Shown one piece after another: positions 7,604-14,926 of a DNA stretch of 15,696 nt. The DNA comes from an uncultured Muribaculaceae bacterium. Its GTDB lineage: Bacteria > Bacteroidota > Bacteroidia > Bacteroidales > Muribaculaceae. The position numbers were made by a program, and so were the translations under genes. Within the stretch, counting starts at the first letter, position 1, and each line of letters begins with the position of its first letter. The notes beneath the pieces were generated by a model, which ran no database searches, was not told the DNA's origin, and was given only the letters and a program-made list of their open reading frames with translations. Location: positions 1 to 15,696 of the forward strand of contig CAJUIJ010000051.1 in the NCBI GenBank assembly GCA_910586175.1, in the 5' to 3' direction.

Positions 7604-9742
7604 TCATTTTATGCCGTCACGCTCGAGAAGTGCATCTACGGTCGGCTTCTTGCCCCTGAATTCCACATAAAGTTCCATGGGGTCTTTGGTATCGCCACTC
7701 TGAAGCATCTTCAAGAATTTGTCGGCAGTCTTACGGTCGAATATGCCATTCTCCTTGAATGCTGCGAATGCGTCGGCATCCAATTCCTCTGCCCATTTGT
7801 AGCCATAATATCCGGCTGCATATCCACCTGAGAATATATGGCCGAAAGATGGCGATGTGACACAACCTTCCACTGCCGGGAACACGCGAACCGGATCCTG
7901 GGCTTTTTCCTCAAATTCCTCTACGTTGGCCGAAGCGCGGAGTGGCTCTTCGATAGTGTGGTATGCCATGTCAAGGTATCCGAAGCCAAGCTGACGCAGG
8001 GTGGAATAGGCTGCTCCATACTGTGCCGACTTTACGAAGCGGTCGAGCAAGTCTGACGGTATCTTCTTGCCGGTCTTGTAGTGACGTGCAAAACCATCGA
8101 GATATTCCTTGCGTGTCAGGAAGTTCTCATTAAATTGGGAGAAGAGTTCCACAAAGTCATGGTCTACGTTGGTGCCGCTGAGACTCTCATATTTGGCTTC
8201 AGCAGAAAGTCCGTGGAGTGCATGTCCAAATTCGTGTAGGAAAGTCTCAACCTCATTGGCTGTGAGTAGCACAGGCTCATTGCCGACCGGCTTGGAGAAG
8301 TTGCATACTATCGAGATGAGGGGAAGCTCTCTGTTGCCTTCATCATCTTTCGACTCTGCGCGGAATTCTGTCATCCATGCGCCGGGCGACTTGCCGGCTC
8401 TGTAGAAAAAGTCTGCATATAGAAGCCCCAAGAGTGAGCCATCCTTGCGATATACTTCATAAACCCTCACATCAGGATGGTAGGGTTCCACCTTCTTCGT
8501 TTCCTTGAATTTGTAGCCATAGAGCTTGGTGGCGAGTCCAAATACCCCATCGATGGTTTTGTTGAGCTCAAAATAAGGTCTTAGGTCTTCATCGTTGAAT
8601 GAATATCGTTCATTCTTCAGCTTGTCTGACCAGTAGGAATAGTCCCAAGGCTGCAATGTAAATGCCTCACCTTCAGTCTTGCGTGCGTAGTCTTCTATCT
8701 CCTTAACCTCCTTGCGCATAGGCTCTGTGTATGCCTTGCGAAGGTCTTCAAGAAAACTCATCACGGTCTCGGGTGTGCCGGCCATGGTCTGCTCAAGCGA
8801 GTATTCGGCATAATTCTTTCTGCCCATCAATTGTGCTATCTCCAAACGTATGTTCGCGATATCTTTGAGAATCTGCATGTTGCTGAACTCTCCATCTGTG
8901 TTCTTGCTACCGTTCAGCTTGTAGAGTTTCTCGCGAAGGTCGCGACGCTGGCTGTATTGCATGAATGGGCTGTAGCTCGGATAGAATATAGACACAAGGT
9001 AAAGTGTCTCATCATCTGCCTTACCTTCTTCTGCGAGTGCTTCGGCAGCTGCAGCGCGATATGCTCCTTTTATTGACTCAGGTATGCCGGCAAGGTCTGA
9101 CTCTTTGAGCCAGATGCGACGGCTTGGGTCTTTCATTCCGTTGGTTACATTCTGCGAGAATTTTACGTTCAGATCCGAAAGTTCAGCACTGAGCTTGCGA
9201 AACTTCTCCCTGTCTGCTCCTTTGAGATTTGCTCCTGAATGAACGAACGATTTGTAGGTCTTCTCTATAAGGCGACGGTCTTCATCGGTGAGCGATGTGT
9301 CATCATTGCGGCGTTCATATACTTGGTTGATTCTGTCCCATAGGCGCTCGTTGAGCATCATGTTGGTTGAGTGCTCCGACAATGCCGGTGTGACCTTGGC
9401 CAAGGTGTTCATAAGCAGTGTGTCGCCTACTGCATTCTCCAGATTGCTGAGTGCAAGTATGGAACGGTTGAGCACTGCGCCGCTGCGGTCTAACGCTACG
9501 ATTGTATTCTCGAATGTCGGCACACTACGCTGGTTGCAAATGGCATCAATCTCTTCATTCTGGAGTCGTATGCCCTCCATCACTCCCTCTTCATAGTCTG
9601 CCGGTGTGATTTTGCTGAACGGGAGTGTGCCATATTGGGCATTCGATCCGCTGATGAGAGGATTGGCCGTTGCTCCATCTACTCCGGTAGCAATTGTCAT
9701 TAGTGAAATCACTGTCAAAGTATTCATTAATGTCTTTTTCAT
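7604..9742 (-). CDS. dcp: Secreted M3-family dipeptidyl carboxypeptidase
   Basis: This zinc metallopeptidase (712 residues from the chosen start) of the Dcp/thimet-oligopeptidase family removes dipeptides from the C-terminus of short peptides. The zinc site HEFGH lies at 503-507, and Glu532 in FVELFSQFNENF is the third ligand, 29 residues after the first His as in E. coli Dcp. The C-terminal FGHIFSGGYAAGYYGYKW segment (633-650) forms the conserved substrate-binding region. The frame stays open to an ATG at 9799, but the ATG at 9742 gives a clean signal peptide (MKKTLMNTLTVISL, ending about GVDGA), so 9742 is chosen. With no lipobox Cys, the enzyme should be soluble in the periplasm. It lies between the barrel-protein gene and nadC with gaps of 70 and 50 bases. 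Confidence 0.93.
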   Translation of the reverse strand: MKKTLMNTLTVISLMTIATGVDGATANPLISGSNAQYGTLPFSKITPADYEEGVMEGIRLQNEEIDAICNQRSVPTFENTIVALDRSGAVLNRSILALSNLENAVGDTLLMNTLAKVTPALSEHSTNMMLNERLWDRINQVYERRNDDTSLTDEDRRLIEKTYKSFVHSGANLKGADREKFRKLSAELSDLNVKFSQNVTNGMKDPSRRIWLKESDLAGIPESIKGAYRAAAAEALAEEGKADDETLYLVSIFYPSYSPFMQYSQRRDLREKLYKLNGSKNTDGEFSNMQILKDIANIRLEIAQLMGRKNYAEYSLEQTMAGTPETVMSFLEDLRKAYTEPMRKEVKEIEDYARKTEGEAFTLQPWDYSYWSDKLKNERYSFNDEDLRPYFELNKTIDGVFGLATKLYGYKFKETKKVEPYHPDVRVYEVYRKDGSLLGLLYADFFYRAGKSPGAWMTEFRAESKDDEGNRELPLISIVCNFSKPVGNEPVLLTANEVETFLHEFGHALHGLSAEAKYESLSGTNVDHDFVELFSQFNENFLTRKEYLDGFARHYKTGKKIPSDLLDRFVKSAQYGAAYSTLRQLGFGYLDMAYHTIEEPLRASANVEEFEEKAQDPVRVFPAVEGCVTSPSFGHIFSGGYAAGYYGYKWAEELDADAFAAFKENGIFDRKTADKFLKMLQSGDTKDPMELYVEFRGKKPTVDALLERDGIK

Positions 9743-9812
9743 GTGTTGAACGGTTATTGTATTTTTATTTTTTGCATCTCGCACAAAGTATATGTGCATT
9801 GCTGTCAGCTCA

Positions 9813-10439
9813 TCAGAATGTTACTCCAATCATGAGCTTGGCAAACAATATGTAGTTTGTGTCGAATTTAATTGACTCTTTGTTCTTGTCGTTAAGGTGC
9901 TGACATGCCAACGACAATATCACATAGCTGCTTGCCTTTGAAGTCTTTTGCAGATTTACACCTATTCCAAGAGCTCCATAAAGGTCGCTCATGGTCTTGC
10001 TGTCACCATAGGTGTTGAATGAATAGCCGGCCTGCAGGTTGATGAAACATAGCGAGGGCTTGCTTCTGAAGCTGGAACGGAACACGGCATATACCGGTAT
10101 CATATTGTTGCCCGAATGAATTGACCTGTGTATACCGGCCCCAAACCCAACTATCTTTATGAATGAGTTCTTGAAACCAATCAGCACGTCTGCATCAAAT
10201 GTAGACAGATCGTGCGAGGTCATGTCGAGCGACGAACCTGCCTCTGCTCCCCATGTGAAATGAGAGAATGCAAGACTGAGTGTGCTTTGCGGCACAAGGC
10301 TTTCTCTCTCAAATCCGTTTTTGCTTATCGTATCGGTAGTCGCTTTTGCTGTGGTTGCCTCACGTGCCGCTTGCGCCCTGCTTGGAAAAAGCAAAGCGCC
10401 TGCGGCAAAGAAAATCGTAAGTAGTAAATTCTTTACCAT
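9813..10439 (-). CDS. Predicted outer-membrane beta-barrel protein
   Basis: I do not recognise this 208-residue protein as a named family. It starts with a clear signal peptide (Lys3, a hydrophobic core at 5-18, cleavage near RAQA at 21-24). The mature part is rich in alternating polar and hydrophobic stretches with aromatic ends (LSLAFSHFTWG, DADVLIGFK, FINLQAGYSF, LYGALGIGVNL, YVILSLACQHL). It ends in GVTF; a terminal Phe is the usual signal for beta-barrel insertion by the BAM machinery. This fits a small eight-strand outer-membrane barrel, perhaps an OmpA-like or porin-family protein of unknown role. It lies between rpoD and the M3 peptidase gene, 82 and 70 bases from them, and may share a transcript with the peptidase. 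Its promoter is not obvious. Confidence 0.75.
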   Translation of the reverse strand: MVKNLLLTIFFAAGALLFPSRAQAAREATTAKATTDTISKNGFERESLVPQSTLSLAFSHFTWGAEAGSSLDMTSHDLSTFDADVLIGFKNSFIKIVGFGAGIHRSIHSGNNMIPVYAVFRSSFRSKPSLCFINLQAGYSFNTYGDSKTMSDLYGALGIGVNLQKTSKASSYVILSLACQHLNDKNKESIKFDTNYILFAKLMIGVTF

Positions 10440-10482
10440 AGGCGCAATGTAAAAATTATATCTTGGAGATTAGATTTGTATT

Positions 10483-10519
10483 GCCGCGTAGGCTGAATTG
10501 AAATTCATGCCACATAGGC
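10483..10519. repeat. GCC-GGC repeat pair with central hairpin between rpoD and the barrel gene
   Basis: Two 11-base near copies, GCCGCGTAGGC (10483-10493) and GCCACATAGGC (10509-10519), flank the inverted repeat TGAATT-GA-AATTCA (10494-10507). GGC at 10491-10493 and GCC at 10509-10511 extend the central stem across one unpaired base. The element follows the rpoD stop closely, but no T-run follows on the minus strand, so it is not a standard terminator. Confidence 0.4.
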
Positions 10520-10521
10520 TT

Positions 10522-11382
10522 TTATTCGCCAAGATAACTCTTAAGCAGTTTGCTCTTTTGTCCTTTAAGACGTCGTATGGCTTTCTCCTTAATCTGTCGA
10601 ACACGTTCGCGTGTGAGGTCAAATTTCGCTCCGATTTCCTCAAGTGTCATCTCCTGACATCCTATGCCGAAAAACATCTTCAGTATATCTCGTTCACGGT
10701 CATACAGCTGCTGCAATGCGCGGTCTACCTCTTTGGAAAGTGACTCCTGATTCAAACTGGCATCGGCCATCGGGCTGTCATCGTTGTTAAGAACATCAAG
10801 AAGCGAATTGTCTTCTCCCTCTACAAACGGTGCATCGACCGATATATGACGTCCTGACACCTGTATTGTGTCCGATACTTTGTCTACAGGCATGTCAAGT
10901 CGTTCAGCAAGCTCTTCTGTGCTCGGACGCCTCTCGTTCTCCTGCTCGAAGCGCGACATCTCTTTGGTTATCTTATTGAGCGAACCTACCTGGTTCAACG
11001 GCAAACGCACAATCCTTGACTGTTCAGCAAGTGCCTGCAATATCGACTGCCTTATCCACCACACTGCATATGAAATGAACTTGAATCCTCGTGTCTCATC
11101 AAATTTCTGTGCGGCTCTTATGAGTCCAAGGTTACCCTCGTTGATCAAGTCGGGAAGACTGAGGCCTTGGTTCTGATACTGTTTTGCCACAGACACCACA
11201 AAGCGCAAGTTGGCTTTCGTTAGTTTCTCGAGCGCTGCATGGTCTCCTTTCTTTATTCGCTGGGCCAATTCCACCTCTTCGGTGACACTGATGAGCTCCT
11301 CGCGACCTATTTCCTGCAGATACTTGTCGAGTGACGCGCTTTCGCGGTTCGTGATTGATTTTGTTATTTTAAGCTGTCTCAT
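10522..11382 (-). CDS. rpoD: RNA polymerase primary sigma factor (sigma-ABfr type)
   Basis: This 286-residue sigma-70 protein is the housekeeping sigma factor of Bacteroidetes. It recognises the unusual TTTG(-33)/TAnnTTTG(-7) promoters. Region 1.1 is absent, as is normal for this phylum. Region 1.2 covers about 15-46 (SLDKYLQEIGREELIS), region 2 about 55-125 with the core-binding and melting segments (DLINEGNLGLIRAAQKFD; FKFISYAVWWIRQSI), region 3 about 130-200, and region 4 about 215-275 with the helix-turn-helix LEEIGAKFDLTRERVRQI (248-264). It lies next to a barrel-protein gene rather than dnaG. Upstream are 411 bases without a gene that contain several hairpins, including one 20 bases before the ATG. 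I found no exact TAnnTTTG box for it. Confidence 0.96.
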   Translation of the reverse strand: MRQLKITKSITNRESASLDKYLQEIGREELISVTEEVELAQRIKKGDHAALEKLTKANLRFVVSVAKQYQNQGLSLPDLINEGNLGLIRAAQKFDETRGFKFISYAVWWIRQSILQALAEQSRIVRLPLNQVGSLNKITKEMSRFEQENERRPSTEELAERLDMPVDKVSDTIQVSGRHISVDAPFVEGEDNSLLDVLNNDDSPMADASLNQESLSKEVDRALQQLYDRERDILKMFFGIGCQEMTLEEIGAKFDLTRERVRQIKEKAIRRLKGQKSKLLKSYLGE

Positions 11383-11402
11383 CTTCTTTTATTATTTTTG
11401 CA

Positions 11403-11419
11403 GCATGTACCCGACATGC
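11403..11419 (-). promoter_or_regulatory. Hairpin in the rpoD leader
   Basis: GCATGT and ACATGC form a perfect 6-bp stem around the loop ACCCG (plus-strand reading), 20 bases upstream of the rpoD start codon. It would fold in the mRNA next to the ribosome-binding region. This suggests a possible leader control, but there is no other support. Confidence 0.4.
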
Positions 11420-11471
11420 CGACGTTACAATATCAACCACAGAAAACTTCTTATATTGTTGACAACATAAG

Positions 11472-11498
11472 TTGCCCGAAATCAGTAATTTAGGGCAA
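11472..11498. other. Mismatched hairpin upstream of rpoD
   Basis: TTGCCC pairs with GGGCAA and, after one G/A mismatch, AAAT pairs with ATTT around the loop CAGTA. It lies about 90 bases upstream of rpoD. On the plus strand it is followed by a moderately T-rich run, on the minus strand by none. It may be a leader structure or an operator. Confidence 0.4.
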
Positions 11499-11642
11499 TG
11501 TTTTCTAAATGATTCGTTTGTGTGCATTAATTGCTCATTTTATATAACAACATTTCAGGCTTTTTATTTTATTTTTTTCATGTTTTTTGCATTCCAAGTG
11601 CATAAGTATATCTTTTTTGCGTTTCGCAATATCCGGTCATAT

Positions 11643-11677
11643 AAATTAAGGTATGCCACATTAGCATACCTTAATTT
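11643..11677. terminator. 14-bp perfect hairpin, probable terminator of the metal-exporter transcript
   Basis: AAATTAAGGTATGC and GCATACCTTAATTT form a perfect 14-bp stem around a seven-base loop. It is flanked by A's on one side and T's on the other, so the stem ends in A-T pairs that give a short T-tract on both strands. It lies about 115 bases after the ATPase stop, in the right place to end that transcript. Confidence 0.6.
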
Positions 11678-11713
11678 TGTACAAATTGAAGTTGTCTATA
11701 CTAATTTTTAATT

Positions 11714-11765
11714 AACCTTGGCGAGATATTTTTATCTCGACCATTCGGTCGATGAGATAAAGGTT
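11714..11765 (-). other. Overlapping, mutually exclusive hairpins after the ATPase gene
   Basis: One perfect hairpin is CGAGATA-TTTT-TATCTCG (11722-11739). A second, TCGACC-ATTC-GGTCGA (11737-11752), extends outward by pairing TTATCTC (11732-11738) with GAGATAA (11754-11760). Both use TATCTC, so they cannot form together. An outer AACCTT (11714-11719) / AAGGTT (11760-11765) pair encloses all of it. No long T-run follows on the minus strand. It is probably a structured 3' region of the exporter mRNA or a small repeat element. Confidence 0.5.
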
Positions 11766-11793
11766 GTGTCGAAAAAAAGGAATTGTGGAACGT

Positions 11794-13707
11794 TTATACT
11801 TTGCGAGTGTACATCGCCCTGATTGCATTAAGCACCGCAAGTATCATTACGCCTACATCGGCAAATATCGCAAGCCACATATTCACTATTCCGAATATGC
11901 TGAGCACAAGACATATCCCCTTTATGCCTATGGCCATAATAATGTTCTCCCACACTATCTTGAGGCATTTGCGCGAGATTCGTATGGCTTTGCCTATTTT
12001 CATCGGATTGTCGTCCATAAGCACCACATCGGCAGCCTCTATTGCGGCATCACTACCCATACCTCCCATCGCAATACCGATGTCGGCTCTTGAGAGAACT
12101 GGTGCGTCATTTATGCCATCGCCCACAAAGGCCACTTTCTCTCCGGCTTTTGATTCTTTGATAATCGCTTCGAGACGTGTCACTTTATCTGCCGGCAATA
12201 ATTGGCTGTACACTTTGTCGATACCAAGTTCTGTCGCCACTTTGTCTGCAACCCTCTTTATATCGCCGGTGAGCATCACTGTTTTGTTCACACCGGATTT
12301 GTGCAGGTCTTCGATAGCTTTGGCAGATGTCGGCTTCACGACATCACCCAGCAATATGTGGCCCGCATATTTGCCATCTATTGCGATGTGAACCACTGTG
12401 CCAACAGACTTGCAGTGAGAAACCTGAGCGCCTACCTCTTTCATGAGCCTGTCGTTGCCTACGGCCACTTGTTTGCCCTCGATTGTGGCAATAATTCCTT
12501 TGCCGCTAACCTCTTTGACATTACTCACCATCTGCATGTCTACCGGTTTGCCATAAGCTTTCACGATTGATTGTGCTATAGGATGTGACGACCCTGATTC
12601 AGCCATGGCTGCATATGCGAGCAGTTTGCTTTTGTCATTGCCACCGAGTTCTGAGTCTTGATAGTCGTGAAAACCTACTGCTTCAAACACTCCTTCGGTC
12701 AGTGTGCCTGTCTTGTCAAACACCACTTTTTTCACTTTAGAGAGGTTTTCGAGTATGTTGGCTCCTTTCACGAGTATTCCTTCATGGCTTGCGCCACCTA
12801 TACCGGCGAAGAATGACAATGGTATGCTGACCACCAGTGCGCATGGACAACTCACCACCAGGAATACAAGGGCACGATAAACCCATGTTTCAAATGTGGC
12901 GAAGCTGAATGCCGCCCCATGGAATATTATCATGAATAGTGGAGGAAGCAAAGCCAATGCCAATGCTGAATAGCATATTGCCGGGGTGTAGACACGGGCA
13001 AACTTTGTGATGAAGTTTTCTGACTTTGATTTGCGTGATGACGAATCCTCCACAAGTTCGAGAATCTTTGATACGGTTGATTCTCCGAACTCTTTGGTGG
13101 TGCGTATCTTTAGTATTCCTGTCAGGTTGATACTGCCGCTTATCACTTCGTTTCCTGCTTTGACTTCGCGAGGCAGTGACTCCCCTGTAAGTGCCGCCGT
13201 GTTGAGCGAGGATTCTCCTTCTGTTATTATGCCGTCGATAGGTACCCGTTCGCCGGGAAGCACCACGATGGTCTCACCCACTTCCACATCGTCCGGGTCT
13301 ACTTTCTCCAGTTTGCCGTCGTTTTCTATATTGGCGTAGTCAGGACGTATGTCCATTAGCTCAGATATGTTACGTCGGCTCTTGCCCACAGCATATCCTT
13401 GAAAAAACTCTCCAATTTGATAAAGAAACATCACGGCTATCGCTTCGAGATAATCTCCCGACTTGTCATATATCGCCAGTGCGAATGCACCGATTGTGGC
13501 GACTGCCATGAGAAAGTTTTCATCGAATACCCGCCCCCTGATTATGCCGAGAAGTGCCTTGCGTAATATGTCATAACCGATAATCAGGTATGTTATGACA
13601 TAAAGCAGCAGGCTCAACCAACCGTGTGGGTGAAATATTATCAGCATCATCGTCATCAGGGCCGTGACGATGATGCGTGTCAACATTATGCGTTGTTTCT
13701 TGTTCAT
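11794..13707 (-). CDS. P1B-2 heavy-metal (Zn/Cd/Pb) exporting ATPase without N-terminal HMA domain
   Basis: This 637-residue inner-membrane P-type ATPase should export zinc-group metals at the cost of ATP. The motifs are actuator TGES (174-177), metal-site CPC (287-289), phosphorylation DKTGT (331-335), SSHP nucleotide-site motif (373-376) and hinge GDGINDAP (529-536). The transport class is readable: Lys596 and Asp617 lie 21 residues apart in helices 7 and 8, in the same sequence setting as Lys693 and Asp714 of E. coli ZntA, which marks Zn/Cd/Pb rather than copper pumps. No cytosolic metal-binding domain precedes the first helices. That domain is encoded by the separate upstream gene, whose stop overlaps this start (ATGA). 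No regulator gene is adjacent; control is probably exerted at the dyad upstream of the pair. Confidence 0.93.
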   Translation of the reverse strand: MNKKQRIMLTRIIVTALMTMMLIIFHPHGWLSLLLYVITYLIIGYDILRKALLGIIRGRVFDENFLMAVATIGAFALAIYDKSGDYLEAIAVMFLYQIGEFFQGYAVGKSRRNISELMDIRPDYANIENDGKLEKVDPDDVEVGETIVVLPGERVPIDGIITEGESSLNTAALTGESLPREVKAGNEVISGSINLTGILKIRTTKEFGESTVSKILELVEDSSSRKSKSENFITKFARVYTPAICYSALALALLPPLFMIIFHGAAFSFATFETWVYRALVFLVVSCPCALVVSIPLSFFAGIGGASHEGILVKGANILENLSKVKKVVFDKTGTLTEGVFEAVGFHDYQDSELGGNDKSKLLAYAAMAESGSSHPIAQSIVKAYGKPVDMQMVSNVKEVSGKGIIATIEGKQVAVGNDRLMKEVGAQVSHCKSVGTVVHIAIDGKYAGHILLGDVVKPTSAKAIEDLHKSGVNKTVMLTGDIKRVADKVATELGIDKVYSQLLPADKVTRLEAIIKESKAGEKVAFVGDGINDAPVLSRADIGIAMGGMGSDAAIEAADVVLMDDNPMKIGKAIRISRKCLKIVWENIIMAIGIKGICLVLSIFGIVNMWLAIFADVGVMILAVLNAIRAMYTRKV

Positions 13708-13925
13708 GAGTTGACTATTACGAAATCAGGTTCTATTTTCTTTGCTGTCTTTACCAATCTTGACATGACTTCATCGGGATCGGCTCCTTCAGTAAAAGTC
13801 ACTTTCATCTTTTGTGTCATGAATGATACGCTAAGCTCGCTAACTCCTTCGATTCGCTTGCATGCTTCTTCCACTTCATTAGCGCAGTTGGCGCAATCAA
13901 TCTCGATCTTAAATGTCTTTTTCAT
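13704..13925 (-). CDS. Stand-alone HMA metal-binding protein
   Basis: This 73-residue protein consists of one heavy-metal-associated (ferredoxin-like) domain. The motif DCANCANEVE (10-19) places Cys11 and Cys14 as the metal thiolates. The Asp before the first Cys matches the zinc-type DCxxC of ZntA N-domains rather than the MxCxxC of copper carriers. The rest alternates in the expected pattern of strand, helix and strand (VSELSVSFMTQKMKVTF, then an Asp/Glu-rich helix). It overlaps the ATPase gene by four bases (ATGA), so the two are translationally coupled. It is best read as the pump's detached N-terminal metal sensor or delivery domain in the cytoplasm. Its promoter region contains a conspicuous dyad at 13947-13976. 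Confidence 0.9.
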   Translation of the reverse strand: MKKTFKIEIDCANCANEVEEACKRIEGVSELSVSFMTQKMKVTFTEGADPDEVMSRLVKTAKKIEPDFVIVNS

Positions 13926-13946
13926 CTTTAGTTGTTTTAGTTTGAT

Positions 13947-13976
13947 GTTGCAAAGTTAGCATGTTATATTTGCAAC
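13947..13976 (-). promoter_or_regulatory. 30-bp dyad overlapping the metal-exporter promoter
   Basis: Perfect 8-bp arms GTTGCAAA (13947-13954) and TTTGCAAC (13969-13976) flank a spacer that is itself partly symmetrical (TA..TA around GCATGT). The minus-strand -7 box TAACTTTG (13951-13958) lies within one half. AACTTTGCAA, part of this element at 13948-13957, recurs at 13981-13990 on the same strand. This layout fits a repressor operator, for example of an ArsR/SmtB- or Zur-type protein, but the regulator is unknown. The same symmetry also puts a TAnnTTTG box on the plus strand. Confidence 0.6.
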
Positions 13977-13993
13977 CTGTTTGCAAAGTTTAT

Positions 13994-14026
13994 GCCCCTG
14001 CAAGAGCTTAAAGCTTTTACAGGGGC
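13994..14026 (-). terminator. Hairpin after the OmpA-type lipoprotein gene
   Basis: GCCCCTG and CAGGGGC form a perfect 7-bp outer stem, with a further AGCT/AGCT stem inside, 27 bases after the lipoprotein stop. Position and G+C content fit a transcription terminator, but the minus strand continues ATAAACTTTG without a T-run. It may be a weak or factor-assisted terminator. Confidence 0.55.
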
Positions 14027-14053
14027 ATGCTTGTCAATTGTTGTATCAGGTTC

Positions 14054-14908
14054 TCACTGATTGGTGTCGTGAGTCTCGGGTGCCTGATCTATGAGGTCGA
14101 GGAATTGGTCGAGCTTCGGAGTGATGATAATCTCGGTGCGGCGGTTGCGCTGCTTGCCCACTTCTGTGTCGTTGGTAGCTATCGGATTGTATTCACCTCT
14201 TCCGCCGGCAGTCATGCGCTGCGGGTTGATGCCGAACTCATGCTGCAAACAACGTACAACACTTGTGGCGCGAAGTGCCGACAGGTCCCAGTTGTCCTGG
14301 ATGTTAGTGCGCGAGATGGGCACATTGTCGGTGTTGCCCTCCACCAGCACATCGTAATCCTTGTAGTCTTTGATTATCTTTGCTATCTTGCTCAGTGTTT
14401 CCATGGCACGCGGGCTTATCTCATAACTGCCTGTCTTGAACAGCATATTGTCAGCCAGCGAGATGTAAACCACGCCTTTGAGTACTTTTACATCTACATC
14501 CTTTAGCTCGTCAGTATCGAGCGACCTGGTCAACTTGTTGGTCAACGCCATGCTCAATGAATCAGACTTGGACTTGGCTGCCACAAGTTCCTTGATATAT
14601 TTGTTTGAAGCATTGATTTCGTCTACAAGTTTGGAGATGTTAACATTGCCTTGCATGTTGGCGTTAAGGCTCTGGTCAAGTGTTGACTTAAGAGACGCCA
14701 TGCCTTGGCGAAGCTCCTCATTTTGCTTTTTAGCCGCATCAAGTTGTGTTTGCAGACTCCTCGAATCTGCATTGCAGTTTATCAGGCTCTCCTTAGTGGT
14801 GGAGTATTCATCCTGAAGCTGTGCATACTTCTTGTTGGTGACGCAGCTGCCTAATGTCAAACTCAAGGTAGCTGCCGCAATTACTAAAATCTTTGTTTTC
14901 ATAACCAT
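14054..14908 (-). CDS. OmpA-family lipoprotein with coiled coil
   Basis: This 284-residue lipoprotein probably anchors the outer membrane to peptidoglycan. The signal sequence ends in the lipobox LTLGSC with Cys22 as lipid attachment site. Residues about 27-125 are charged, heptad-like helix, a probable coiled-coil spacer. The C-terminal OmpA/MotB peptidoglycan-binding domain spans about 146-263: MLFKTGSYEIS (155-165), VEGNTDNVPIS (189-199), NWDLSALRATSVV (206-218) and the closing KQRNRRTEI (252-260). Asp194 and Arg213 lie where the family contacts diaminopimelate. Two ATGs (14908 and 14902) are possible; both keep the lipobox. Its leader carries a 9-bp inverted repeat. Relatives in Bacteroidetes are often annotated as OmpA or MotB-like proteins; nothing suggests a flagellum. 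Confidence 0.92.
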   Translation of the reverse strand: MVMKTKILVIAAATLSLTLGSCVTNKKYAQLQDEYSTTKESLINCNADSRSLQTQLDAAKKQNEELRQGMASLKSTLDQSLNANMQGNVNISKLVDEINASNKYIKELVAAKSKSDSLSMALTNKLTRSLDTDELKDVDVKVLKGVVYISLADNMLFKTGSYEISPRAMETLSKIAKIIKDYKDYDVLVEGNTDNVPISRTNIQDNWDLSALRATSVVRCLQHEFGINPQRMTAGGRGEYNPIATNDTEVGKQRNRRTEIIITPKLDQFLDLIDQAPETHDTNQ

Positions 14909-14926
14909 ATTGTTTCAATTATATGT

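Larger units (their letters stand above)
11383..11793. other. 411-base gene-free, hairpin-rich spacer between rpoD and the ATPase gene
   Basis: This A+T-rich stretch has no convincing gene on either strand. From the rpoD side it holds a leader hairpin (11403-11419), a short palindrome TGTTG-A-CAACA (11457-11467) and a mismatched hairpin (11472-11498). After a very A+T-rich centre come a small hairpin TTGCG-TTT-CGCAA (11617-11629), a 14-bp perfect hairpin (11643-11677) and a cluster of overlapping hairpins (11714-11765). It must contain the rpoD promoter and the end of the ATPase transcript. The exact promoter is not visible. Confidence 0.8.

Noticed and set aside
9743..9799. 19-residue N-terminal extension of the M3 peptidase
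   Set aside because: The ATG at 9742 gives a proper signal peptide; the upstream residues are polar and would bury it.
11535..11603. 22-codon minus-strand ORF in the rpoD-ATPase gap
   Set aside because: The Lys/Asn-rich translation simply reflects the A+T-rich sequence, and there is no promoter or conserved feature.
11617..11629. Hairpin TTGCG-TTT-CGCAA preceded by a T-run
   Set aside because: The T-run lies before the stem on the plus strand and becomes an A-run after it on the minus strand, the wrong polarity for a terminator.
11783..12391. Plus-strand open frame of 202 codons opposite the ATPase gene
   Set aside because: It mirrors the conserved hinge and C-terminal membrane region of the pump; the Ser/Ile-rich translation is typical of an antisense shadow.
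14480..14500. Asn in place of the common His in the OmpA-domain motif (EGNTDN at residues 190-195, nearby)
   Set aside because: From memory this variant is frequent in Bacteroidetes OmpA/MotB-like lipoproteins, so it is probably not a loss of function.
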